Origin: a virus
Direction: 5' to 3' (one strand)
Virus record (IMG/VR): IMGVR_UViG_3300025117_000072
Location: 1 to 61,194 of that record
DNA: 61,194 nt
Numbering within the stretch: the stretch's first letter is position 1; each line of letters starts with the position of its first letter. Of this stretch, positions 14,662-21,597 are shown piece after piece. The position numbers and the translations under genes were made by a program. Below the pieces are notes generated by a model. That model did no database searches, was not told the origin of the DNA, and saw only the letters and a program-made list of their open reading frames with translations.

Positions 14662-16437
14662 TCAACTAGCCATCCATGCCGTCTCTACATTGTGGTCTCT
14701 GACATTGTGGTCTTCCGGCCCTCGCTCGATCTTCCTGGGGAGCTTGTCCATCATCTGCCTTGCAATCTGAGCGGTAGTCACCCGGTCGTCATGGCACCCC
14801 GCCTCAGCCCCGAACTTCCCCGATTTCTCGATATAGGTCCGCATCTCAGACACCGTTTCCCTGCACCGAATCGTTATGACACCTTCGCGGCATCCGTCCA
14901 GAAGCCCGTCAGCCATTTCCGGCTTTGTCTTCTTATTCGTGCTCCAGCCGTACTCTCCCGGCTTATGGGAGTACATCGGGTATTCCCTGGCCTTCAGGTC
15001 TCCCACGACCTTATATCCGTGATTGTTCAACTCGGGACACGCGGTCGCCCGTCCGTACATCTCCCCTACTGCTTCAACCACATCGGAAATCAGGTCGTAA
15101 TCCACATGCCCATACCACTGGGCGCATTGGTTCCCGGTCCTCCGGTTCCAAACGTCGATGACCGTCTTGTCCGGTTCCTTGTTCTCCTTCTGGTGGATCT
15201 CCCGCATTCCTCCGGCAGCATCGACGGTCAGGAAGTAAATCTCCCGTGGGTCGTAAGTCTCCCATACGGACAGGTGCCCGTTCGGGTTCGGCTCGATGAC
15301 AGGGACTCCCATCCGCCTTACGACATTCCCTACACCTATCGGCTTCAGGCATCCCCGTTCCACCATGTCGCAGAATTCCTGGTTGTAGTGGTTCGACCCC
15401 TTAGTCCTGAAGGCTTCAAAAATCGTCAGGGGGTTTTCCTGCTTGAAAAGCCCCACATCCCCCCGGCACTCGTTTTTGATCGACCACTCTCTCCAGTACA
15501 GTTGCTCGTTGGTGAGCTTGTACTTCTTCTGAAGCTCCTCCACCCCGTAGTTGATATCTTCCTTCCGGTTCTTTGCCCCAACGACCCTTTGAAGGAAACG
15601 CTCCTTCCTCTCGGGGTTTTCAAACTTCTTCTGGCACGATGGGTCCAGAAACCACGGGATGAAAATCAGAATCCAATCGCTGTCCGGGTTGTGGTAAGCG
15701 AAGGTGAACTCCACATCCGCCAAAGGCATGTGCGGGGCGAACTCGGAAATCAAGGCCGTGAAGTACGGGTACTTCCCTTCGCTGTAGGCGTCGAACACGT
15801 CCCGCTGGAAAGAGTTCCCATACCCTTTACCGGTGGACTCCCTCCATATCTCCGTGTCGGCAGGAGGTCTCGGGACGCACTGGAAAAGGCTTCCAAGGAG
15901 TTCGTCTGCATGTCCGGGCCACATCGCCTCTTCGGACCCATGGAGGAAATGAACCCCCTGGGAACGACCGGCTTCCACGTTTTTGGCCGTCGCAAGGCTG
16001 TATTCCGACTTCAGCCCCTTGCCCTTACTCCTATCGAACCTCAGTTCAATAGCGTTCGAGGTGATCGTGCTGGGAGCAATGGGGTTCTGCTCCTGCATGA
16101 GCTGGACCATGCGGTAGAGAGTCGTGGTCGATTTGTCTTCGTGGGCGATAATGAAAATCGACTGATTGAAATTCAGAGACGCCCTGTGATACCCGCGCCC
16201 CCCGATGTAGGTCGATCCCCCGAAACGTCTGTTCTTGAGAAGCATGATCCTGAGAAAGCCCATCTCGGCTTTCCGCTTCTCCGCTACGGCGTGCATGACC
16301 CTTTGTCCCGGCCGAAACCTCAAGGGCAAAATCTCAGCCGTGTTGTGGTCCCTGACCTTGATGCAGTCCTTGGCGAACTTCTCGTAATTTTGCTGATAAG
16401 ACAGTATGGCTTGTTCGACGGGACGAAGTTCGGTCAT
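14662..16437 (-). CDS. Terminase large subunit, 591 aa
   Basis: The packaging motor ATPase/nuclease. The N-terminal domain has an adenine-binding and Walker A-like region (FRPGQRVMHA, then LKNRRFGGSTYIGG), with IFIIAHEDKSTTTLYRM after it. The C-terminal domain carries the RNase H-like nuclease start YFLTVDAAGG and further acidic residues (DVVEAVGEMYGRA, then HDDRVTTAQ). The stop is 2 nt before the portal start, the usual terL-portal order. The ribosome site (GGGAAGAG) directly abuts the T tract of an upstream hairpin. Confidence 0.9.
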   Translation of the reverse strand: MTELRPVEQAILSYQQNYEKFAKDCIKVRDHNTAEILPLRFRPGQRVMHAVAEKRKAEMGFLRIMLLKNRRFGGSTYIGGRGYHRASLNFNQSIFIIAHEDKSTTTLYRMVQLMQEQNPIAPSTITSNAIELRFDRSKGKGLKSEYSLATAKNVEAGRSQGVHFLHGSEEAMWPGHADELLGSLFQCVPRPPADTEIWRESTGKGYGNSFQRDVFDAYSEGKYPYFTALISEFAPHMPLADVEFTFAYHNPDSDWILIFIPWFLDPSCQKKFENPERKERFLQRVVGAKNRKEDINYGVEELQKKYKLTNEQLYWREWSIKNECRGDVGLFKQENPLTIFEAFRTKGSNHYNQEFCDMVERGCLKPIGVGNVVRRMGVPVIEPNPNGHLSVWETYDPREIYFLTVDAAGGMREIHQKENKEPDKTVIDVWNRRTGNQCAQWYGHVDYDLISDVVEAVGEMYGRATACPELNNHGYKVVGDLKAREYPMYSHKPGEYGWSTNKKTKPEMADGLLDGCREGVITIRCRETVSEMRTYIEKSGKFGAEAGCHDDRVTTAQIARQMMDKLPRKIERGPEDHNVRDHNVETAWMAS

Positions 16438-16450
16438 TCATTCTCTTCCC

Positions 16451-16486
16451 AAAACAAAAACCCGACCGGCCTGAGCCTGATCGGGT
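16451..16486 (-). terminator. Hairpin terminator upstream of terL
   Basis: ACCCGA (16460-16465) pairs with TCGGGT (16481-16486), with an inner GGC/GCC stem, followed on the minus strand by TTTTTGTTTT. It separates the GGYNN cassette from the packaging genes. A small palindrome (GTCGCTAACGAC) lies between it and tract B. Confidence 0.8.
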
Positions 16487-16541
16487 CTGTAGTTGCTGTC
16501 TGTTTTATGGTGAAGTGTTGTCGCTAACGACTATGTAGTGT

Positions 16542-16611
16542 TAGCCCTGCCTCGCCGCGCCTTGCCAAGCCCAGCCCCACCAAGCCGTGCCGTGCCTAGT
16601 CTAGCCACGCC
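16542..16611 (-). repeat. GGYNN pentamer tract B (14 units)
   Basis: Read on the minus strand from 16611 to 16542, the sequence divides without remainder into 14 five-base units; 13 are GGY followed by two variable bases, and the third is GACTA. It starts 5 nt after the stop of the 165-aa gene. The phase and strand match tract A. See the findings. Confidence 0.9.
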
Positions 16612-16616
16612 ATGAT

Positions 16617-17114
16617 TCAAGAAGATGTTGATTCGCTGATCTTGGGTGGCTCAGGAGGAACGTCGAACTTTCTCTTACGGGACGCGTGAAGGATAAAAGC
16701 GCCCTTTTGAGCGTTTCGGATTTGTTGATCCTTAGCCTTGTCGCTCAACATTTGGAAGTTGACATGTATATTCACCTTGCACCCCTTCCTTATCCAAGCT
16801 ACGGCTTTTTCGAAACGCTTGATGACTTCCTTCGTTACTTGGTCATCCGGTACAGATACGGTGTAGCCTTCTCTGTATTTGTTGCTGAGGTGTATGTTGT
16901 GTTCCACCAGTAATTCCTGACTGAGGGAGTGAAGCGCGCTCATGTAATCTAAGTTACCCTTTTCGGATTCCTCGATCGTTGTGGGTTCCGGGATGCCCAG
17001 AAGGGTTCTCAATTCCTGGTGGCTGTAAAACAGTCCATAGCCTTTCTCTTTGACATCCTCAGCGATGTAATCCACCACTTCATGCCAAAGAGGATGCTTC
17101 TTGACTTCCTCCAT
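16617..17114 (-). CDS. Hypothetical protein of the GGYNN cassette, 165 aa
   Basis: Not a family I can name with confidence. Residues 1-65 (starting MEEVKKHPLWHEVVDY) look like a compact alpha-helical domain with SHQELRTLLGIPEP. Residues about 75-125 hold RFEK-type amphipathic helices and YTVSVPDDQVTKEVI. The C-terminus is basic and disordered, with ASRKRKFDVPPEPP. I recall similar LLG-containing, basic-tailed proteins in other temperate phages beside G-rich tracts, but cannot verify this here. A strong AGGAGGGGAAG ribosome site marks the start at 17114. Tract A lies directly upstream and tract B directly downstream, so both gene ends abut repeats. Confidence 0.8.
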   Translation of the reverse strand: MEEVKKHPLWHEVVDYIAEDVKEKGYGLFYSHQELRTLLGIPEPTTIEESEKGNLDYMSALHSLSQELLVEHNIHLSNKYREGYTVSVPDDQVTKEVIKRFEKAVAWIRKGCKVNIHVNFQMLSDKAKDQQIRNAQKGAFILHASRKRKFDVPPEPPKISESTSS

Positions 17115-17136
17115 CTTCCCCTCCTTTCTTGTTTGG

Positions 17137-17266
17137 TTGCCCTGCCAAGCCCTGCCCAACCTAACCTTGCCAAGCCCGACCAAGCCTCACCAAACCGCGC
17201 CCAACCCAGCCGTGCCTAACCATGCCGAACCGCGCCACGCCCTACCCTGCCAAGCCGAGCCCGACC
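17137..17266 (-). repeat. GGYNN pentamer tract A (26 uninterrupted units)
   Basis: Read on the minus strand from 17266 to 17137, 130 nt divide exactly into 26 units, every one beginning GGC or GGT followed by two freely varying bases (examples: GGTCG GGCTC GGCTT GGCAG). Two more in-phase units precede it (GGCGC, then TACTG). The GGY core is invariant while the other positions look random, so this is a periodicity under selection rather than a simple tandem duplication. It fills the 162-nt gap between the 198-aa and 165-aa genes. Confidence 0.95.
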
Positions 17267-17276
17267 CAGTAGCGCC

Positions 17277-17873
17277 TTACAACTTCACAACATTGAACCT
17301 TCCCAGCCTTGGCCGCTGCTCAAGAAGCCCGACGTAGCTCCCGGAATCCTTCGCAATATCCAGGACCGTAGAGAGGTTTATCACTCCGGTATCCACGTAC
17401 AGGGTGCATTCCAACGACCAATCGTGAAATATCGGCCTTGTCCGAACCACTTGCTGATTTCCGACCTTTACGATTGACGTATGGGCATGATCTTCGAAGA
17501 ATTTGTCCAAGTCAGGGTTTGGTATCTCCCTGCTCTCCTTGACGCTGATCTTTGCTCCCTTGTAGTTAAGGGGATGAAAGTCTTCCGCTACCATAACCCC
17601 GCTTCTGTACAGTTTTCCGTTCTTGTTTCTCTTGGCCCCTTCCCAGAAACATTTGTCTGTGCATTTTGCGGGAATAGCAACAATCCCTTCATGCAAGTAC
17701 AGCCCGGATTCCCATTCCAGCCTTGCGATTTCCCGGTGATCGTCATCGCTCTTTTTCCTCTTTGAGGTCAGAGCCTTCAGCGCCTTGGCGTAGGCATTTA
17801 GCGGATTCGCGGCCTTGTTGTCGTGCATGAGCAACGGACAAGCACCAGTAAGTTTAACTTTCAATTCCTCCAT
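17277..17873 (-). CDS. Hypothetical protein of the GGYNN cassette (LLMHD family), 198 aa
   Basis: Begins MEELKVKLTGACPLLMHDN, then YAKALKALTSKRKK and a conserved-looking RLEWESGLYLHEG. Later come RTRPIFHDWSLECTLYVD and the C-terminal YVGLLEQRPRLGRFNVV, a Gly/Arg-rich strand-loop. This strand-helix-strand layout with a terminal Gly-rich loop faintly recalls RAMP/Cas7-type RNA-binding folds; that is speculation. The ATG at 17873 has GGGGGG 9 nt upstream; a GTG at 17903 is an alternative. It is first in the cassette, downstream of a candidate promoter, and its stop is 10 nt from tract A. Confidence 0.82.
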   Translation of the reverse strand: MEELKVKLTGACPLLMHDNKAANPLNAYAKALKALTSKRKKSDDDHREIARLEWESGLYLHEGIVAIPAKCTDKCFWEGAKRNKNGKLYRSGVMVAEDFHPLNYKGAKISVKESREIPNPDLDKFFEDHAHTSIVKVGNQQVVRTRPIFHDWSLECTLYVDTGVINLSTVLDIAKDSGSYVGLLEQRPRLGRFNVVKL

Positions 17874-17905
17874 ACCATGATTCCCCCCTTCAGAATTTTC
17901 CACAT

Positions 17906-17932
17906 GGTATAATAAAGGGAATTAAAAGTCAA
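17906..17932 (-). promoter_or_regulatory. Candidate sigma70 promoter for the GGYNN cassette
   Basis: TTGACT (17932-17927), 15-nt spacer, TATACC (17911-17906) on the minus strand, within an AT-rich stretch (TTTATTATACC). The spacer is short of the ideal 17, so this is only moderately supported. It would start transcripts about 25-30 nt before the 198-aa gene. Confidence 0.45.
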
Positions 17933-17946
17933 TCATAGAATGACGG

Positions 17947-18273
17947 TCACTTCTTTTCCTTCTTGTCGGTAACGGGACGCTCCAACGCATACGGCTCATG
18001 CTTCGGTTGGGGAGGATTCTTTTTGAGTACAAGGCCAAGGTGATCCATTAGGAGCATCACCACTTTTCGTATAGGAACCTCCTCGTAAGAAGGCAACATC
18101 ACGCCTGGCCTTCCACGGGCAAGATTTAGATAGCCCGCTGCATCAGTTGGGAGTGGATTAAAGTCAAAGCAAATGGTCGTTTCGTTACGTAGTTCATTCT
18201 TCAGTTTTTCGTTTTCGTCCCACAGCCGTTCAACCAACTTACTGAGCCTCTGAATCTCTTCTCTCTTATTCAT
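17947..18273 (-). CDS. Hypothetical protein with N-terminal coiled coil, 108 aa
   Basis: Residues 1-30 are heptad-like (EEIQRLSKLVERLWDENEKL). The middle has a Pro/Gly-rich segment (GYLNLARGRPGVMLPSYEEV), then a hydrophobic helix (RKVVMLLMDHLGLVL) and a basic tail ending TDKKEKK. It is the last gene before the GGYNN cassette. No family recognised; a head accessory role is possible from position. Confidence 0.7.
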   Translation of the reverse strand: MNKREEIQRLSKLVERLWDENEKLKNELRNETTICFDFNPLPTDAAGYLNLARGRPGVMLPSYEEVPIRKVVMLLMDHLGLVLKKNPPQPKHEPYALERPVTDKKEKK

Positions 18274-18287
18274 TGCATCCCCCCTCC

Positions 18288-18316
18288 TTGACTTCCATCC
18301 CGTTTGTGTCTACAAT
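18288..18316 (+). promoter_or_regulatory. Consensus sigma70 promoter of the exported-protein moron
   Basis: TTGACT (18288-18293), exactly 17 nt, TACAAT (18311-18316), followed by a GGAAAGGAG ribosome site and the ATG at 18348. It faces against the late operon. Confidence 0.8.
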
Positions 18317-18347
18317 CCCCTCATCCCACTCTGGAAAGGAGACCGAC

Positions 18348-18641
18348 ATGAAAAAGATCCTCTGCGCCGTCGCCCTTGTCCTGCTTCTCGCTTCCGTCGC
18401 TTCAGCCCAATACCTTCAGTTCCACCCCGTAACGCCCAACAACCCACCCCCCTACCAGCCCTTCAATCAGTACGAGCACCAGCAGGCCGTCCGGCCCTAC
18501 ACCCAAGTTCCAGTCAGGCCCCTTCAGAATCCCTACGACCAGCAGAGGCAGAACATCAGCCCTCTGGGGAGCTACGCCAACCCGTATTACATCGCCCCGG
18601 TAAACCCCCGCTATGACCAGACAGGGAGCAGTTACCGCTAG
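18348..18641 (+). CDS. Exported Pro/Gln/Tyr-rich small protein, moron candidate, 97 aa
   Basis: Residues 1-20 form a Sec signal peptide (MKKILCAVALVLLLASVASA, cut before QYLQ). The mature part is rich in Pro, Gln, Tyr and Asn, with PPPYQPFNQYEHQQ and NPYYIAPVNP-like stretches and no clear domain, typical of a secreted or surface-coating peptide. It stands alone on the plus strand among minus-strand late genes with its own consensus promoter, the classic arrangement of a gene expressed from the prophage. Function is unknown; a role in host envelope or biofilm is an inference. Confidence 0.8.
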   Translation: MKKILCAVALVLLLASVASAQYLQFHPVTPNNPPPYQPFNQYEHQQAVRPYTQVPVRPLQNPYDQQRQNISPLGSYANPYYIAPVNPRYDQTGSSYR

Positions 18642-19009
18642 TAGCTCTTGCCCCTCGACTTGGCATACTCCTTCATGTCCATGTCCTGGGGCCTCTTCTT
18701 TCCCTCCACCCCGACAGAGGTAATCTGAATCTCCACCCGATGCCGGGTCTTTTCTTTCCCTTCCCCTGTCCCTGACTCCGAGATGGACACCTCCTTCACG
18801 TACCCCACGCCCTGAATCATCACCTGATCTCCTGCGTTCAACTTCTTCAGGGCCTCCACCTTCTCCACCTCATCCTTCCCGAAAGAAAGGCAAAGCCCGT
18901 AGGGATAGCGGTCCTGATCCTCGTAAGCCGCAATCGGCTTCATCTCCGCTTCCATTTCCTTCTTCGTCTTCTTCGGAATCTTCAGGTCAACGAGGTTCAT
19001 CGGTTTCAC
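18638..19009 (-). CDS. Capsid-staple-like protein, 123 aa
   Basis: Pattern of the small head proteins annotated as capsid staple in podo- and siphoviruses: an N-terminal VDLKIPKKTKKEMEAE segment, a central YPYGLCLSFGKDEVEKV strand-helix, and GDQVMIQGVGYVKEVS leading to HRVEIQITSVGV. Such proteins clamp neighbouring coat subunits. It ends 4 bp inside the moron gene on the other strand. Its position before the packaging genes fits. The family call is from memory of the pattern, so moderate. Confidence 0.6.
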   Translation of the reverse strand: MKPMNLVDLKIPKKTKKEMEAEMKPIAAYEDQDRYPYGLCLSFGKDEVEKVEALKKLNAGDQVMIQGVGYVKEVSISESGTGEGKEKTRHRVEIQITSVGVEGKKRPQDMDMKEYAKSRGKSY

Positions 19010-19084
19010 CTTGCAAAATTGGGTTTGTAATTTTCAGAATCCGGTTTAAGAGAAAATATTCTCAGGGGTTACGGCAGCCCCCCC

Positions 19085-19159
19085 CTAGAGGCAGAACAGA
19101 ATCGCCGTCCATCCCCCCATCCACAGGACCGTTGCCAAGATGTACGGGAGGGTAGACAT
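19085..19159 (-). CDS. Tiny membrane peptide, 24 aa
   Basis: Reads MSTLPYILATVLWMGGWTAI followed by four residues: a single hydrophobic membrane segment. It starts 7 nt after the upstream gene with an AGG-containing leader. Typical of phage micro-membrane proteins; low certainty. Confidence 0.4.
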   Translation of the reverse strand: MSTLPYILATVLWMGGWTAILFCL

Positions 19160-19165
19160 CCATAC

Positions 19166-19474
19166 CTATTCCCCCAGTTTCAGCCATCCGTTATCTACCA
19201 GAACGGCCATGAAGCCTTCTTCCAACTGCTCGACTTGCTTCTCTTCAAGACCGATTGTCCATGTCTCGGAAACGCAATGGATGACCTCGTGAATCAGGGT
19301 GCCCATGATCTTACTGTCAGCACGTTTGTTCTCGCAGGAATCACCTTCACAAATGCGAATTTCCAGTAGAGAATGGTCGGCTTGCCCCGCATAATCAGCC
19401 CTTTCCTTGAACTTGTAGGGGAAGAGAACCTTGTAGGTGTGAGCGCCGACCTTGACCGTTTGTGGTAACTTCAT
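19166..19474 (-). CDS. Small zinc metallopeptidase-like protein (HEVIH), 102 aa
   Basis: Contains TLIHEVIHCVSETW, an HExxH zinc-binding motif in a helix, preceded by a beta sheet (HTYKVLFPYKF, then LLEIRICEG) and followed by EKQVEQLEEGFMAVLVDN, where a third ligand Glu would lie. The layout resembles short SprT/ImmA-like phage proteins. Substrate is unknown. The start at 19474 follows GGAGGGGGG. It is next to a phage tRNA gene. Confidence 0.72.
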   Translation of the reverse strand: MKLPQTVKVGAHTYKVLFPYKFKERADYAGQADHSLLEIRICEGDSCENKRADSKIMGTLIHEVIHCVSETWTIGLEEKQVEQLEEGFMAVLVDNGWLKLGE

Positions 19475-19490
19475 CCCCCCTCCGATTTCT

Positions 19491-19566
19491 TGGAGCCGCA
19501 CGTAGGAATCGAACCCACAACCCGAGGTTTACAAAACCCCCGCTCTGCCAGTTGAGCTAGTGCGAC
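19491..19566 (-). tRNA. tRNA-Thr(UGU)
   Basis: 76 nt on the minus strand fold into a full cloverleaf: 7-bp acceptor (GTCGCAC with GTGCGGC), 4-bp D stem, 5-bp anticodon stem with loop TTTGTAA (anticodon TGT), 5-nt variable loop, T arm GTGGG-TTCGATT-CCTAC, discriminator T and an encoded CCA. It decodes ACA threonine codons. It lies inside the late operon. Confidence 0.97.
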
Positions 19567-19604
19567 TCCGGTGTTTTTCTCCCTGCTAATTGGAACTAAG
19601 TGGG

Positions 19605-19712
19605 TTAGATTGTGTTAAAAAGACCAATACTAAAGGCTATCCCGGCCAGCGAGAAAATCACCCCAACGATGGAAATCGCCAACCCCAGTAAGGCAAAAGA
19701 TTCTTCAGACAT
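19605..19712 (-). CDS. Small membrane protein, 35 aa
   Basis: After MSEES a single long hydrophobic segment (FALLGLAISIVGVIFSLAG) reaches almost to the end. A GAGGA ribosome site precedes the ATG. Orphan membrane peptide next to the tRNA; function unknown. Confidence 0.5.
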   Translation of the reverse strand: MSEESFALLGLAISIVGVIFSLAGIAFSIGLFNTI

Positions 19713-19757
19713 AAGAAATTCCTCACAGAAGAACGGGGAAAGCAAAGCCCGTGACGG

Positions 19758-19925
19758 TCAGCACATCAATTCATTGGGCGGCTGTATCCCCAACTCCACC
19801 ATGTTTTTCTCCATGTCGAACCGGAACACACGATGCGTATCCGTCATCGCGTAGAGGAAACCGCCAGCGCTATGTAGACCCACGATTGCACCAGAACCTT
19901 CTGGCAACGAAGCGAAGTGTTCCAT
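19758..19925 (-). CDS. Hypothetical protein, 55 aa
   Basis: Starts at an ATG with GGAGGGGACC before it. Residues 10-50 (AIVGLHSAGGFLYAMTD, then HRVFRFDMEKN) form alternating strands resembling one blade of a beta-propeller-like or short beta-meander fold. A DUF with this look is common in phages, but I cannot name it. Confidence 0.6.
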   Translation of the reverse strand: MEHFASLPEGSGAIVGLHSAGGFLYAMTDTHRVFRFDMEKNMVELGIQPPNELMC

Positions 19926-20355
19926 GGTCCCCTCCAAAAAGTCAGCCCAGAAAAAGTGTTTCTGTGTAGGAAGAAGGGGGGAAGACAGGGGGGATTTCGT
20001 TACGTCCACCCACCCCCCGGCTTACCCCTCCGATTTTATCCATGCCCCCCGGTCGCCGTCCGGATCGCCTGGCCTGAGTCTGGCCCGGCATTGAGCCTGA
20101 ATCCCCAGGAGGACAGAGACTCAATCCAACCCACTTCAGCACGACGGAATCACAACCCCTGAAATTCCTTGTGTTTTTCCGTTCACAGCTTCCGATAATC
20201 AAGATTATGTAAACCACCCGATTGAGTCATTCCGGGTACTTACCGCTTCCCCGATAATTCCCGAGGCAAAGGAATAAGCAAGAATCAGTCTCAATGTAAA
20301 ACATTAAGCTAGACTCTGTGGGTCTGGAAGGAAAGCCATTTATCATCATTTTGAC
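19926..20355. other. Intergenic stretch between small terminase and 19758-19925
   Basis: About 430 nt without a convincing gene. One weak minus-strand reading frame (about 20088 down to 19942, starting MPGQTQARRSG) has a GGGG leader but basic, low-complexity composition. Packaging (pac/cos) sites often lie in or near the small terminase gene, so this is a reasonable place to look for one; I see no clear signal. Confidence 0.4.
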
Positions 20356-20781
20356 TCAACCATCTGTCCCACCCTTGCCCAGTTTGCCAAGGATGTCCTC
20401 AAGGGTCTCAGCCGTGACTCCAACCTCAGAACGGGTTGTGTATCCGAAATCACTAGACAATACCAGTCCGGCGATCTTGGGTTCGAGGGCTCCGATCATC
20501 GCCACAGACACGGTGGATTCCTTGACTCTGGCCCTCGCACGTGAAATGATGCCGCAAAATTCCGGCCGTTTTCCGTACTCCTCCAGCGTATCTTCACTGA
20601 TCCGTAGGTGCAGACACAGACCGCATAGGGTTGGAGGAGTGGGGACTTCCATCCTGACAATATCACCTTTGGATACCACTTGCTTTATGAGAATCCGGCT
20701 TTCGCATTTTGCAAAATACTCCTCAACTGCCTGCTCCAGTGCTTCCGGGTCGGTCCAGAGTGGGGGTCTTCCTGCTGGCAT
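20356..20781 (-). CDS. Terminase small subunit, 141 aa
   Basis: Starts MPAGRPPLWTDPEALEQAVE and continues with the small-terminase HTH pattern: YFAKCE, VPTPPTLCGLCLHLRISEDTL, then R-x-E-F-CGIISRARARVKESTVSVAM, ending in an acidic/Gly tail. It recognises the packaging site and recruits the large subunit. It is well upstream of terL; the genes between them are an insertion relative to P22. I chose the ATG at 20781 (GAGG leader); longer starts run into the upstream gene. Confidence 0.85.
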   Translation of the reverse strand: MPAGRPPLWTDPEALEQAVEEYFAKCESRILIKQVVSKGDIVRMEVPTPPTLCGLCLHLRISEDTLEEYGKRPEFCGIISRARARVKESTVSVAMIGALEPKIAGLVLSSDFGYTTRSEVGVTAETLEDILGKLGKGGTDG

Positions 20782-20851
20782 TATCGAACCTCTGTTTGCC
20801 TCTTTCCGTGGTCCTCCTGGACGCGTGGGTAAAACAGGAGGAGAGAGCTGG

Positions 20852-21313
20852 TTAGTGTTTGGCCTTGCTTGCCTCATCAAACTCAGCCCGATACATCGGA
20901 TCAGTATCGTATCTGAGCCGGTCCAGAGAGGAGAAATCCTGTGTATTAGTTAAATCAGTATTAGTAGTGTCCAGAAATCCGTATTCAGTTTTCTGGATTG
21001 TGGTCAATGGGTTTTCATGAACTAAGTGTTCATGCTTGATATACTTACCCTTTTCGTTTCTGGACGAAATAAGCTCTATGTATCCGGCAGTCGCCAACTC
21101 TTTCAAAGCCGACCTTGTGGCTGATATTCCATCAGCCTTGCGCCTTGCGAGGTCAACGGCGTATATCTGCCAGTCATCAGGTAGAGACAGGATGTAAGCT
21201 AGTAGACCGGTTGCCTTCCAGGTTAGCCGCTTGTCCTGCACTGCTGTCTTGGCAATCTGCGCGTATGGGTTTTCTTTGTTCTTCGCTTTGCGAATGATCG
21301 TTTTTGGATTCAT
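20852..21313 (-). CDS. Helix-turn-helix (replication-type) protein, 153 aa
   Basis: Residues 20-90 (DKRLTWKATGLLAYILSLPD, later LARRKADGISATRSALKELATAGYIELI) match the winged-helix domain at the N-terminus of phage replication and DnaD-like proteins. The C-terminal 60 residues are polar and disordered. The start at 21313 follows GGGGGAG. As the second gene after the late promoter it could instead be a regulator; I cannot decide. Confidence 0.7.
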   Translation of the reverse strand: MNPKTIIRKAKNKENPYAQIAKTAVQDKRLTWKATGLLAYILSLPDDWQIYAVDLARRKADGISATRSALKELATAGYIELISSRNEKGKYIKHEHLVHENPLTTIQKTEYGFLDTTNTDLTNTQDFSSLDRLRYDTDPMYRAEFDEASKAKH

Positions 21314-21401
21314 TTGCTCCCCCAAATGATAAGGGCCAGCCCGAAGCAGGGGAGTGCCCCGGAACTGGCCCTGGAATCACATCCTGACACTTGGCCTAGC
21401 A

Positions 21402-21584
21402 TCAGGAGTGCTTGACTACTTGGTCCTTATCCTCTCTCTTGCGATACCTCGTCACATATCGCAATATCCCCAGTGCAGGAGGATCATTATTGGAGCGCTG
21501 CCGGTTATTGCTCAGATGATATCGGGCGTACTCCATGTCATCTCGTACTAAGAGGGGATGTTTTGGCTGTTTGATGATCTGCAT
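21402..21584 (-). CDS. First gene of the late transcript, hypothetical, 60 aa
   Basis: Reads MQIIKQPKHPLLVRDDMEYA, then an Arg/Asn-rich helix (RYHLSNNRQRSNNDP) and a basic LRYVTRYRKRED segment. Small basic proteins in this position can act as antiterminators or regulators, but no family is recognised. It follows a promoter and hairpin; the ribosome site is GGAG. Confidence 0.55.
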   Translation of the reverse strand: MQIIKQPKHPLLVRDDMEYARYHLSNNRQRSNNDPPALGILRYVTRYRKREDKDQVVKHS

Positions 21585-21597
21585 AGGCTCCAGACGC

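Noticed and set aside
14590-16527. 645-codon plus-strand reading frame opposite terL
   Set aside because: Shadow of the terminase gene; no domain, and terL motifs are clear on the minus strand.
16542-17266. CRISPR array or simple tandem repeat
   Set aside because: No repeat-spacer structure; the unit is 5 nt with two variable positions, not a copied repeat.
17115-17276. Reading frames through tract A (pattern VGLGKVRLGRAWQG and similar)
   Set aside because: The peptides are only translations of the GGYNN periodicity (15 nt = 5 codons). A strong ribosome site at 17114 marks the real start of the 165-aa gene.
19942-20217. Minus-strand 91-codon frame in the gap after the small terminase
   Set aside because: Low-complexity Gly/Arg/Pro composition and no strong ribosome site for the long start; not listed as a gene.
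20852-21313. Calling this HTH protein a replication initiator outright
   Set aside because: The winged helix is clear, but the DUF1376 protein next to DnaB is the better initiator/loader candidate, and this gene is in the late transcript.
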